From Leptolyngbya sp. FACHB-261 (GTDB taxonomy: Bacteria > Cyanobacteriota > Cyanobacteriia > FACHB-261): DNA of 64,000 nucleotides. The stretch is taken from contig NZ_JACJPL010000004.1 of the NCBI RefSeq assembly GCF_014696065.1, forward strand, positions 62,001 to 126,000. The letters are read 5' to 3'. Position 1 is the first letter of the stretch. The number at the start of each line of letters is the position of its first letter. This document shows positions 46,035 to 54,514 of this stretch, piece by piece. Position numbers and translations under genes: made by a program. Below the pieces are notes generated by a model. The model did no database searches and was not told the DNA's origin. It saw only the letters and a program-made list of their open reading frames with translations.

Positions 46035-47129
46035 TTAGAGTCCAGCCAGAGCTGCGACTGAGACTTTGCCAGCCACGGCTTGAGCAACTTGTTTGAGCGC
46101 TTGGGCAGACATAGACTCTGGCTTAGACAAAGTAATGGGTAGACCAATATCTCCTCCCTCGCGCAGCTCTATTTCTAGGGGGATACAGCCCAGCAAAGGG
46201 ACGCCTAATTCCTGAGCTGTGCGTTGGCCGCCACCAGAGCCAAAGATGTCATACGTCTTTTCGGGTTGGTCGGGGGGAATGAAATAACTCATGTTTTCGA
46301 CAATGCCCAGGATGGGGACATTGAGCTGTTGGAACATGCGTAGCCCCTTACGGGCATCTAGTAGCGCTACCGTTTGCGGTGTAGTAACAATCACGACCCC
46401 GGCCATTGGTACTGCCTGCGCCAGAGTAAGCTGGGCATCTCCTGTGCCAGGAGGCATATCAACGATTAAGTAATCAAGCTCGCCCCAATTCACCTGATAG
46501 AGAAACTGACGAATCACGCCATTAAGCATGGGACCCCGCCAGATTACCGGCTGGTCTTGGTCAATCAGAAAAGCCATCGAAACCACTTTGACCCCGTGGT
46601 TAAAAGCAGGCTGAACAATATCCTGGCCATCCGGGCCTTTCTCGACAGTGATTGAGTTGCGCCCTAAGCCCAACATATTGGGCACATTAGGTCCGTAAAT
46701 ATCGGCGTCAATCAAACCTACTTTGGCTCCTGACTCGGCTAGCGAAACCGCAATATTCACAGCTACGGTGCTCTTGCCAACTCCGCCCTTACCACTGGAA
46801 ACCGCCAAAATATTTTTGACTCCGGCAATACCACTTCGATCAGGTAAAGCTTTTTGTTGAGGAGTCTCAGCTGTGACCTCAACGCGAATCTCGCCTACTC
46901 CAGGGAGGGTTCGGATCGCGGTTTTGCACTCATCAACGATGAATTCGCGCAAGGGGCAGGCAGGCGTAGTTAGCACTAGCGTAAAGCTGACATCACTGCC
47001 ATTGATCTCTACATTGCGAATCATATTGAGATCCACCAAGCTCTTGCGCAGCTCTGGATCCTGTACTGGGCGAAGAACTTCTAGGATCGAGTGGCGATCC
47101 AGGCTTTGAGGCTTTGGGGTCACGGACAT
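46035..47129 (-). CDS. mrp: Mrp/ApbC family Fe-S cluster carrier ATPase
   Basis: 364 aa from ATG 47129, as family members begin near LDRHSILEVLRPVQDPEL; a GTG at 47183 would add 18 residues. An N-terminal MIP18/DUF59-like domain (residues 10-90) precedes the P-loop ATPase: SSGKGGVGKSTVAVNIA, DADIYGPNVPNMLG, DMPPGTGDAQLTLAQ. The protein should bind and transfer [4Fe-4S] clusters. The CxxC often found near the C-terminus is not obvious (PLLGCIPLE only), so cluster binding is uncertain. Confidence 0.92.
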   Translation of the reverse strand: MSVTPKPQSLDRHSILEVLRPVQDPELRKSLVDLNMIRNVEINGSDVSFTLVLTTPACPLREFIVDECKTAIRTLPGVGEIRVEVTAETPQQKALPDRSGIAGVKNILAVSSGKGGVGKSTVAVNIAVSLAESGAKVGLIDADIYGPNVPNMLGLGRNSITVEKGPDGQDIVQPAFNHGVKVVSMAFLIDQDQPVIWRGPMLNGVIRQFLYQVNWGELDYLIVDMPPGTGDAQLTLAQAVPMAGVVIVTTPQTVALLDARKGLRMFQQLNVPILGIVENMSYFIPPDQPEKTYDIFGSGGGQRTAQELGVPLLGCIPLEIELREGGDIGLPITLSKPESMSAQALKQVAQAVAGKVSVAALAGL

Positions 47130-47237
47130 GGGGCTGAGGCTAGAGAGACTATTTGAGATCTTACTTTGGATCTTAGAACTCACAATTCTCTAGCCAGAGG
47201 CACCTTCGTGTCTCTGGCAATGGACCTACAACAATAA

Positions 47238-47261
47238 GCAGGCCCTGTGCACAGAGCCTGC
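47238..47261 (-). terminator. hairpin between BON gene and mrp
   Basis: GCAGGC / GCCTGC with an inner CTGTGCACAG palindrome. It lies beyond the minus-strand BON gene, before mrp. Confidence 0.5.
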
Positions 47262-47369
47262 CTCTACTCAATTAACTAGTCTGCTCATTGGCTCGATTTA
47301 GGGAGCCTGGCAATCACTAGTCGCTTAACACCCAGCCGCTTAACCAAACAGCTTGGCTGCTAAATTAAC

Positions 47370-47939
47370 TTAGTAACCGTTTTCTGGCGAGTAGTCGTTG
47401 GGACGATCAGTCAAGCCAAATTCAAAAGTGATCTGCCGAACACCGGGGACTTCACGCACTTGTTCTACAATTTTGCGTCCGGTTTCTGCATCTTTAACAG
47501 AGCCAGATAGGATAACTTGACCGCTCGCTGCCTGTACAACGACGTCATCACCCACCTTAGACTTAATTGCTTTTACAATGTCGGTATCACTCTGCTGTTG
47601 AACAGTGTTGTTACCGGTCTGTTCGTTGACAGTTTCAAGACCACTGTACTGACCGGAAGCAGGAGACACACGTAGATTCTCGTTGAGTGCTTTCTGGTCT
47701 CTCGGTTGAGTGCTATTGCCAAGTCCCTTGATCTGCTCAGAAGACAGCCCTGTGCTAGAACGCTCTTTCCCTGCACCAAAAGCGGCTAGATTCACAGAGG
47801 CCGTTGCTGGCAGGGTGCTACCCAAAGTTAGAACCGCAATGCACAGCAAAGTCACAGCAGTCCGTAGTAGTTTGGCGGGCTGAAGCCAAACTGAACCAGC
47901 TTGGGCAATGGCACCAAAAAATCGAGAGGACGTCCGCAT
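47370..47939 (-). CDS. BON domain secreted protein
   Basis: 189 aa. Residues 1-50 contain a signal peptide core (LLRTAVTLLCIAVLTLGSTLPATASVN). Residues 110-170 form one BON domain: DIVKAIKSKVGDDVVVQAASGQVILSGSVKDAETGRKIVEQVREVPGVRQI. BON domains bind lipids and occur in osmotic-shock proteins such as OsmY. Location is periplasm or outer membrane side. Confidence 0.88.
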   Translation of the reverse strand: MRTSSRFFGAIAQAGSVWLQPAKLLRTAVTLLCIAVLTLGSTLPATASVNLAAFGAGKERSSTGLSSEQIKGLGNSTQPRDQKALNENLRVSPASGQYSGLETVNEQTGNNTVQQQSDTDIVKAIKSKVGDDVVVQAASGQVILSGSVKDAETGRKIVEQVREVPGVRQITFEFGLTDRPNDYSPENGY

Positions 47940-48315
47940 GATTTGTTAACCTCTAGCTTTTACTCAAATCTCTTCGTCTAGCGTCCCTTGCTGCTTCCAA
48001 GTTGACCATCCATCAGCCGATAGATTGCCCACCTAAAAATTCCTCTACCTAATGACGTAAACAACAGTAAAAACCTTGTTCTAGCGTTCCTACTAAAAGC
48101 GGTCTTTACAAAAATAAAACTAGTGGTGACAGATTAGGCAATACACTCCTAAGCTTTGAACAGCTAGCTGGCTCATATTTATTGCATCCTCCAAATGAAG
48201 TATTTATGTCAAATGTTCCTGTAATTTAGCTGGGTTATAGTGTCTCGCCTCTTGAAGTCTGATATCCTGCTGGCAGATCGTGAGTAGTGCCGACCTAAGT
48301 TGCGAGGACAAAGCG
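47940..48315. other. intergenic stretch
   Basis: About 375 nt between divergent genes, AT-rich, no ORF or clear motif. Confidence 0.35.
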
Positions 48316-49242
48316 ATGGCAGACCCTACAAAGGGCAGGCCCAGCGAGTTCCCTTTGGAGCTGGACCTGCAGCAGCAGCAGGCAGAGATTCTAGCCGAAC
48401 TGGGCTCGCTTCTGAGGCAGCAGCGTGAACACCAGGGATTATCAGTTGAAGATATTTCTGGCAAAACTCTGATTAATCCTCGTCACCTACGCTCGATTGA
48501 GGATGGGCGCCTCGATTTGTTGCCAGAGGCGGTCTATATTCGAGGCTTCATCCGTCGGTTTGCGGATGCAGTTGCGTTGAATGGCAATGAGATTGCTTCT
48601 ACTTTCCCCGCATCCCTTTCGCTGGCAACGGTCACTTCGCCCCAGAGCAAGAAGCAGTTGCCTTCACCCATCAGCAGGCTACCGGCACCGGACTCTCAAG
48701 TAGCTCCCTTCCGCCTACATTTACCAACTGTTCCTGTCAAATCACTGCTGCGTCCGCCGCTATCCTGGCTGGCTCTGGGGCTATGCAGTCTTGGTTTACT
48801 GGCTTTGGCCCAACCTGCGCTCCAGCAGTTAGCTAAGTCTGATCCCCTCAGTTCTAAAGCTTCGTCCTCAAAACAGGCAACCAAGCAGACGGCCTTGCCG
48901 CCTAGCCCAGTTGCTTCTCAGCTAGCCTCTAACGCTGAGGTTAAGGTAGCGGCCACTGGCGCCACTTCTGCACCCGTCAAGCTAAGTGTCACCCTAAAGG
49001 ACAAGTCCTGGGTACGGGTCGTAGCGGATGGCAAGAAAGAGTTTGAAGGGACCTTGCCTGCAGGTAAGGTGATGGATTGGTCTGCCCAGGAGCGAATCGT
49101 TTTGCGGGTTGGTAATGGTGCTGGTGTTGTTGCTAGCGTCAATAACCAAGCGCCTAAGCCCCTTGGTAGCCGGGGAGAAGTGGTTGAGTTTGTTGCCTCT
49201 GCTGACCCTGACCCTATTCAGAGAAAACGGACTGAGCCTTGA
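48316..49242 (+). CDS. RodZ-like protein: helix-turn-helix, membrane anchor, DUF4115
   Basis: 308 aa from ATG 48316, preceded by GAGGA; the frame is open to 48280. Residues 25-90 are a RodZ-type HTH: LGSLLRQQREHQGLSVEDISGKTLI to YIRGFIRRFADAV. One membrane helix is around residues 155-175 (LALGLCSLGLLALA). The C-terminal 90 residues match DUF4115 (VKLSVTLKDKSWVRVVADGKKEFEGTLPAGK). RodZ links MreB to the cell-wall elongation machinery. The order HTH-TM-DUF4115 is the typical layout. tRNA-Ser follows 160 nt downstream. Confidence 0.88.
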   Translation: MADPTKGRPSEFPLELDLQQQQAEILAELGSLLRQQREHQGLSVEDISGKTLINPRHLRSIEDGRLDLLPEAVYIRGFIRRFADAVALNGNEIASTFPASLSLATVTSPQSKKQLPSPISRLPAPDSQVAPFRLHLPTVPVKSLLRPPLSWLALGLCSLGLLALAQPALQQLAKSDPLSSKASSSKQATKQTALPPSPVASQLASNAEVKVAATGATSAPVKLSVTLKDKSWVRVVADGKKEFEGTLPAGKVMDWSAQERIVLRVGNGAGVVASVNNQAPKPLGSRGEVVEFVASADPDPIQRKRTEP

Positions 49243-49404
49243 TTTCTGGCTTGGACCGGCTTTAGCTCTATTTCTGTTGCGAAAGGCGCGGGTGCTGGTA
49301 TGATGATATTCCATGTCTGAAGAGTCGTAAGGCTACAAAGGCTGGAGCTTTGGGCAGAGACCAATTTGACTTCTGGGTCAAGATGGTTCCGAGCCTCCCC
49401 ATCC

Positions 49405-49489
49405 GGAGAGATGGCCGAGTGGTTGAAGGCGCAGCACTGGAAATGCTGTTTGGGGCAACTCAACCAGGGTTCGAATCCCTGTCTCTCCG
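49405..49489 (+). tRNA. tRNA-Ser(GGA)
   Basis: 85 nt. Acceptor GGAGAGA (49405-49411) pairs with TCTCTCC (49482-49488), then discriminator G. D-arm GCCGAGTGGTTGAAGGC, anticodon stem CAGCA/TGCTG with anticodon GGA at 49439-49441, a long class II variable arm, and T-arm CAGGG-TTCGAAT-CCCTG. The 3' CCA is not encoded. It reads serine UCC and UCU. Confidence 0.97.
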
Positions 49490-49534
49490 TCAAATTGAAT
49501 CCTTCTTCAAATTGGAGAAGGACTTAAGCAACCA

Positions 49535-49562
49535 AACTCCCTGGGCCCTCCAGGGAGTTTTT
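49535..49562 (+). terminator. terminator after tRNA-Ser
   Basis: 10-bp stem AACTCCCTGG / CCAGGGAGTT, 5-nt loop, ending in TTTTT. It ends the tRNA transcript. Confidence 0.9.
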
Positions 49563-49886
49563 GGTGAAAAGGCGAAGGACTGAAATAAGCTTTGCTGAAG
49601 GTTGCAGGAGCTAGAACTATTAGCTCGCTCTTCTTCGACCTAATCAACAGCACACTTTGAAGCAGGAGAAAGCCAATCTCTTGAGTTGGTTGCCAATGTA
49701 ACTACATTTTCGCCCCGATCTACTTCCCTAGCTAAAACCAGTTAAGGGTTCAACCAGGTGATTTAGCAGAAAGTGTCAGACGACGGCTTAAGGCTCGGCA
49801 ATTGCATCGGTCTAGAAGCTTCAAGCGGCAACAGAGATTGACGTCTCGTCTCATAATAGGAAAGATGCTTCATACTTCTTCATCAC
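49563..49886. other. intergenic stretch
   Basis: About 320 nt before ubiD. No ORF or motif stands out. Confidence 0.35.
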
Positions 49887-51395
49887 ATGGCCAGAGATCT
49901 GCGAGGATTCCTCAAACAGCTTGAGCAGCGAGGACAGTTACGGCGGATTAAGGCCCTGGTCAATCCAGAGCTAGAAATCGCGGAGATCAGCGACCGCATG
50001 CTTCAGGCTGGTGGTCCAGCGCTGCTGTTTGAGAATGTAAAGGGTTCAGACTACCCCGTTGCTGTCAACTTATTGGGCACCGTGGAAAGGGTCTGCTGGG
50101 CCATGAATATGGAGAAGCAGCAAGAATTGGAGGCTTTAGGTGTCAAATTAGGCAAGCTGCAAAGTCCGAAGCCGCCTAAGAAGATTTCCCAGGCAATTGA
50201 TTTTGGCAAAATTCTATTTGATGTGATTCGGGCCAAGCCAGGGCGAGATCTGCTGCCACCCTGCCAGCAGGTGGTGATTCGAGATGAGGCGGTAGACCTG
50301 ACTCAAATTCCGATGATTCGCCCTTACGCAGGCGATGCAGGCCGGATCGTTACCCTAGGGCTAGTGATTACCAAAGACTGTGAGACGGGTACAGCCAACG
50401 TAGGCGTTTACCGTCTGCAACTGCAATCGTCCAACACCATGACCGTTCACTGGCTTTCCGTACGAGGTGGGGCACGGCATTTGCGCAAGGCAGCTGAGCG
50501 CGGTCAGAAGTTAGAAGTTGCGATTGCCTTAGGGGTTGATCCACTCATAATCATGGCAGCAGCGACGCCTATTCCTGTTGATCTCTCAGAGTGGTTATTT
50601 GCCGGGCTTTATGGTGGCTCTGGGGTGAATTTAGCCAAGTGTAAAACTGTCGACTTAGAGGTACCTGCTGACTCGGAATTTGTTTTGGAAGGCACAATTA
50701 CGCCCGGAGAAATTCTGCCCGATGGTCCTTTTGGGGATCATATGGGCTACTACGGTGGTGTGGAAGACTCGCCTTTAATCCGCTTTCACTGCATCACACA
50801 TCGTCGAGATCCGATCTATCTCACAACCTTTAGTGGTCGACCTCCTAAAGAGGAGGCCATGATGGCCATTGCCCTGAATCGAATCTACACACCGATTTTG
50901 AGGCAGCAAGTGAGTGAAATTGTTGATTTCTTCTTGCCAATGGAGGCTCTGAGTTATAAGGCTGCAATTATTTCCATCGACAAAGCCTACCCAGGCCAGG
51001 CTCGGCGAGCAGCTCTGGCCTTTTGGAGCGCGTTGCCCCAATTTACTTACACCAAGTTTGTGATCGTAGTAGATAAGAGCATTAACATCCGCGATCCTCG
51101 GCAAGTCGTTTGGGCAATTACCTCCAAAGTGGATCCTAGTCGTGACGTGTTTATTCTGCCGGATACCCCATTTGATACGCTTGATTTTGCCAGTCAAAAA
51201 ATTGGTTTAGGTGGGCGTATGGGCATTGATGCTACAACAAAAATTCCTCCTGAAACGGAGCATGAATGGGGAGATGCTCTGGAGCCCGATCCAGATGTTG
51301 CCGCAATGGTTGACCGGCGTTGGGCGGAGTATGGCTTAGCGGATTTAAATTTGGGCGAGGTCAAACCAAATTTGTTCGGCTACGATATGCAGTAA
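49887..51395 (+). CDS. ubiD: UbiD family decarboxylase
   Basis: 502 aa, full length. N-terminal LRGFLKQLEQRGQLRRI, the prenylated-FMN-binding domain with NVGVYRLQLQSSNTMTVHWLSVRGGARHLRKA, and the Glu-rich GEILPDGPFGDHMGYYGGVED part of UbiD are present. It removes the carboxyl from an aromatic acid such as 4-hydroxybenzoate derivatives using prFMN made by UbiX. In cyanobacteria a UbiD homologue is tied to plastoquinone synthesis. Monocistronic. Confidence 0.95.
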   Translation: MARDLRGFLKQLEQRGQLRRIKALVNPELEIAEISDRMLQAGGPALLFENVKGSDYPVAVNLLGTVERVCWAMNMEKQQELEALGVKLGKLQSPKPPKKISQAIDFGKILFDVIRAKPGRDLLPPCQQVVIRDEAVDLTQIPMIRPYAGDAGRIVTLGLVITKDCETGTANVGVYRLQLQSSNTMTVHWLSVRGGARHLRKAAERGQKLEVAIALGVDPLIIMAAATPIPVDLSEWLFAGLYGGSGVNLAKCKTVDLEVPADSEFVLEGTITPGEILPDGPFGDHMGYYGGVEDSPLIRFHCITHRRDPIYLTTFSGRPPKEEAMMAIALNRIYTPILRQQVSEIVDFFLPMEALSYKAAIISIDKAYPGQARRAALAFWSALPQFTYTKFVIVVDKSINIRDPRQVVWAITSKVDPSRDVFILPDTPFDTLDFASQKIGLGGRMGIDATTKIPPETEHEWGDALEPDPDVAAMVDRRWAEYGLADLNLGEVKPNLFGYDMQ

Positions 51396-51524
51396 ATGCA
51401 TAAGTGTAGATGGTCATCCAAGTGCGTTCTCTGCTAATGCTTGACGGGCACGCAAAATTATCATTGACCTAAGAAAAGCCTAAGAACAGTGCTTTACTAC
51501 AAAACAGTTGGGGCAGGCTGAAGC

Positions 51525-51550
51525 TGCAGGTCAGACATGCAGGTTAGATA
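51525..51550. repeat. tandem 13-nt repeat before parA-like gene
   Basis: TGCAGGTCAGACA and TGCAGGTTAGATA, head to tail, directly before ATG 51551. They differ at two positions and may be an operator for this gene. Confidence 0.65.
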
Positions 51551-52501
51551 ATGGGACAGGTCATTTCAACGATCAATATGAAGGATGGTGTAGGAAAAAC
51601 CACCCTAACTGTTAACCTAGCAGCACATCTGGCAAGGGCTCATAATAAGCGGGTTCTAATCGTTGATTTAGACCCGCAAGTCAACGCTACCCTGAGTCTG
51701 TTACCTCCCTCTGAGTTTGTTCAGGTTAGGGAGGTTAACAAGACCCTGAGGTTCCTCTTAAAGCTGTCGATCGAGCGGGGTACAGCGACAACTGCTTCAA
51801 TTGAAAGCGACTTCACTGTTCCAGTCAGAAACTTGATTGTCAGTAATGTCTGTGAAACGCAGGGGCTGGATTTACTGCCAGGGGACTTTCATCTCTACGA
51901 TGAATTTGAAGTCTCACAGATGCTGCACAGTCGTGCCTTAGAGGCATCACGCAATTCTTCTGAGGAAAAGTCAAGTCTCAAAACCTTTGAGCAGCTTTGG
52001 AACGATTTTGCAGCAACGCTGATTCGAGATATCTTATCCCCTGTGATTCAGGATTACGATTTCGTGTTTATTGATTGTGCACCAACCTACAATCTTTTGA
52101 CTCATAGCAGCATTATCGCCAGTAATTTTTATCTGATTCCAGCCAAGCCAGAGCACCTATCTGTGGTTGGCATTCGTTTACTCAAAAAGCGAATTGATAA
52201 GTTGAGCCAAGACAACCCTTCTGCCAAGATTCGTCTGTTGGGTATTGTCTTCACTATGTCTGGCGGTGCCGGAGGGCAATACTACAGAGAAGTTGTTCAG
52301 CGAGTCGGTGATGAGTTCGAGTCGGAAGGGGTATTTGAGACAGAAATTCCCAACAACGTTGATGTTGCTAGAGCTTTCAAAACCTCTAAGCCTGTGGTAC
52401 TAACTAGGTCTAGCTCTAGTGGCGCCATGGCCTTTGCAAAGCTGACCCGAGAATTTCTGTGGCGGCTGCAAACCCTTTTGATCAAGAAGCAGATCCGCTA
52501 A
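51551..52501 (+). CDS. ParA/MinD-family ATPase
   Basis: 316 aa. Deviant Walker A at residues 10-20 is MKDGVGKTTLT: both signature Lys are kept, while the second Gly position is Asp (KDGVGKT). Switch region VDLDPQVNATLSL and FVFIDCAPTYNLLTHSS, and the P-loop partner end RLLGIVFTM, are typical. Middle residues 80-160 form an insertion rich in charged helices. It should bind DNA non-specifically in the ATP form and be stimulated by a partner. The 164-aa gene follows after 54 nt. Cargo may be a chromosomal site, a plasmid, or a protein cluster. Confidence 0.9.
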   Translation: MGQVISTINMKDGVGKTTLTVNLAAHLARAHNKRVLIVDLDPQVNATLSLLPPSEFVQVREVNKTLRFLLKLSIERGTATTASIESDFTVPVRNLIVSNVCETQGLDLLPGDFHLYDEFEVSQMLHSRALEASRNSSEEKSSLKTFEQLWNDFAATLIRDILSPVIQDYDFVFIDCAPTYNLLTHSSIIASNFYLIPAKPEHLSVVGIRLLKKRIDKLSQDNPSAKIRLLGIVFTMSGGAGGQYYREVVQRVGDEFESEGVFETEIPNNVDVARAFKTSKPVVLTRSSSSGAMAFAKLTREFLWRLQTLLIKKQIR

Positions 52502-52555
52502 AGCTCGCTTTACCTGAAATCAAGTTAGCACCATAAAAACTTTTAGTCTTCTAAT

Positions 52556-53050
52556 ATGAGTTCTTCAAAACCGCTGTACTCGAATACTACCTCGTTAGAG
52601 CTAATGCAATCTCTTGCGATCATTCATCAAGCACTTGAGCAGTTAAACCTGGTGCAGAATGCTCAGTTGAATCCTCTAGAGGTGCATGCAGTTCAAAGTT
52701 ACTATGCCTTAGTTAAAGATAAATTCTTAGCCCAAGAGCAGCTATTTGCTCATTTGTCGGTACCTGAGACTCTCAGCACAACTTTGGAGTCTGAAGAACG
52801 CAACGAACCAGAGCCGAGCAAGCCGGAACGATCTAAACCCACACGCTCGAGAAAGAACTCCCGACCCGTTGAGAACAACAGCACCAATTCCAGCGAGAAG
52901 GCTAGCGAGAAACCCAGTACCAAGAAAGCTAGTGCTCAAAAAACTAGTGCCCACACGAACAAAAAGTCTGTTAGTCCCAAAAAGACTCGAGCAGCTACCT
53001 CAGATACTTATGAAGCAGTCAAGACAATGTTTGAGAACTTAGAGATTTAG
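52556..53050 (+). CDS. small Lys/Ser-rich protein downstream of the ParA-like gene
   Basis: 164 aa. Residues 1-75 are helical (LELMQSLAIIHQALEQLNLVQN, HAVQSYYALVKDKFLAQEQLFAHL). Residues 80-150 are a disordered basic tail rich in Lys, Ser, Thr and Pro (KPTRSRKNSR, EKPSTKKASAQKTS). The last part is a short helix (TYEAVKTMFENLEI). I recognise no family. The position after a ParA ATPase suggests a ParB-like or McdB-like partner; basic N- or C-terminal tails of such partners touch ATPase or DNA. Repeats follow its stop by 110 nt. Confidence 0.6.
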   Translation: MSSSKPLYSNTTSLELMQSLAIIHQALEQLNLVQNAQLNPLEVHAVQSYYALVKDKFLAQEQLFAHLSVPETLSTTLESEERNEPEPSKPERSKPTRSRKNSRPVENNSTNSSEKASEKPSTKKASAQKTSAHTNKKSVSPKKTRAATSDTYEAVKTMFENLEI

Positions 53051-53542
53051 CTGTAGCTTACTCTAGCTCAATCGCACACTATTTAGGGCCTCTGCACCTC
53101 AGACGACTGATTAAGCAACTACTTAGCCAACCAAAAGGGCAACTCTCAGTAGTAGCTTCAGTAAATCTACTGTGGCAAATATACTGTTAATGCTTCTGCT
53201 TCAGTAAATCTACTGTGGCGAATCTACTATAGTAAATCTACTGTTAGTGCTTCTGATCTCACGCCTGAAACACTCGTGAAGATACAGTGAATTCCGTAGC
53301 TTAGCTAACTAAACCAGTGTCATACCGGCTAAACTTCGATCAGTGCGAATACGGGGGGACAATCTAGGCAGTTCAGACTCTAAGGGTATGAAACGTGATT
53401 ACCTCTAGGGCTCAGCACGCTTGGAATAGGCCACGATCTTAAACTTAAGAAACCTAGACTGACAGGGCCTACGTTCTGCTGTGCCCTGTCAGTGCCAGCT
53501 CTGTTTCCAATACTTTCCTACCTACAATCAGGACTATTACGG
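53051..53542. other. repeat-bearing intergenic stretch after the ParA module
   Basis: About 490 nt before the PEP-CTERM gene with no gene. It holds the five-copy repeat array at 53162-53244 and AT-rich DNA on both sides. No terminator is obvious directly after the small basic gene. Confidence 0.5.
53162..53244. repeat. array of five 12-nt iteron-like repeats
   Basis: TAAATCTACTGT (53162), CAAATATACTGT (53176), TAAATCTACTGT (53205), CGAATCTACTAT (53219) and TAAATCTACTGT (53233), spaced 14 nt apart except for a 29-nt gap after the second. Three are identical. They lie inside two larger units that begin with GCTTCAG (53155 and 53198) and both end with TGCTTCT. Equal spacing and the ParA neighbour suggest a centromere-like or regulator-binding site. 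Confidence 0.8.
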
Positions 53543-54298
53543 ATGCTCAAGCAATTCTTAGCTGGCGCCATTGTAACTGGCGCTTTGACTTCAACGGGTT
53601 TTCTACAAGCTGCACCTGCAGAAGCCTTTAGTTTATCCATTTCGCCTCAATATGGCAGCACTGAAAATACAGGATCTGCCGCTAGCTTAGGTTTTAACTT
53701 TAGCCAGGTTGGGGCAAATGTTTTACTGGATCTAACAGTCTCTAACACCACCAATGGTACTCAAGGGCTGGGCGCTACTCAGTCAACTCTGGTTGGTGTA
53801 GCCTTCGATTTACTTTCAGGCGTCAGCGTCTCTTCCTATAACGCTAATGGCAGTGGTTTTACAAAGCTTTGGAGTGACAGTACAGCTACGCTCAATCCTG
53901 CCAATCTCTTCGGCACATTTGATGTTGGAATTAGTCCTCCCCGCAATAGTTTCGCGGGGGGCAATCCTCAACAGGGCTTGACTGCGGGCAACTCCACCAG
54001 TGTTAGCTTTTTGCTCAGCGGCAATTCTCTTAATGCATCCAATCTTGGCAGTGCCTTTTTAGCTGGTTTTCAAGATGGTTCGTTAAGGGCAGCAGGCCGT
54101 TTTCAGCAGGTGAATGCTGGCGGTGGCAGCGATAAAGTCAGAGCAGGCGTTCCTACTCCTCCCAAGCCAGAGCAGCCCCCAGAGACCCCCAACCCAGAGA
54201 AGGTACCTGAGCCCAGTGCCATTAGCGCGTTAGTCCTGGCTGGCCTTGTCATTCTTAAAGGTAGAAAAAGGCAGAACTCAGTGCCTTCCAGCCTCTAG
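53543..54298 (+). CDS. PEP-CTERM sorting domain protein
   Basis: 251 aa from ATG 53543, with AGGA upstream; the frame is open to 53492. A signal peptide (MLKQFLAGAIVTGALTSTGF, then APAEA) starts it. A beta-rich secreted domain (residues 30-200) follows. The C-terminus is a PEP-CTERM tripartite signal: VPEPSAIS, a hydrophobic helix (ALVLAGLVILKG) and basic RKRQN. Exosortase should cut and anchor or release it; no exosortase gene is in the window. A Pro-rich linker precedes the sorting signal. Confidence 0.9.
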   Translation: MLKQFLAGAIVTGALTSTGFLQAAPAEAFSLSISPQYGSTENTGSAASLGFNFSQVGANVLLDLTVSNTTNGTQGLGATQSTLVGVAFDLLSGVSVSSYNANGSGFTKLWSDSTATLNPANLFGTFDVGISPPRNSFAGGNPQQGLTAGNSTSVSFLLSGNSLNASNLGSAFLAGFQDGSLRAAGRFQQVNAGGGSDKVRAGVPTPPKPEQPPETPNPEKVPEPSAISALVLAGLVILKGRKRQNSVPSSL

Positions 54299-54363
54299 GT
54301 ACTGGCTTAGCAAACTCAACTCGATCCACTTAGCCAGATCCACTTGGCTTGAGTGTGAAAGTT

Positions 54364-54431
54364 AGATGTATTGCCTCTCTTGAAACTCAGTTTGAACAGA
54401 GTACTTGGGAGAGGTGATACATCTTTTTTTA
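54364..54431 (+). terminator. terminator after PEP-CTERM gene
   Basis: 16-bp stem AGATGTATTGCCTCTC / GAGAGGTGATACATCT (two G-U pairs) with a long loop, followed by eight T. Confidence 0.8.
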
Positions 54432-54514
54432 AGTCAAAAACGTTCTCCAACTGCCCAGGCAACTTCAACCAAACTAGTTACTAGTAGGAAGAACTGAAAG
54501 CGAAACCGTAATAC

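Noticed and set aside
53162..53244. CRISPR array
   Set aside because: Repeats are only 12 nt with 14-nt spacing and no unique spacers, and no cas gene is nearby.
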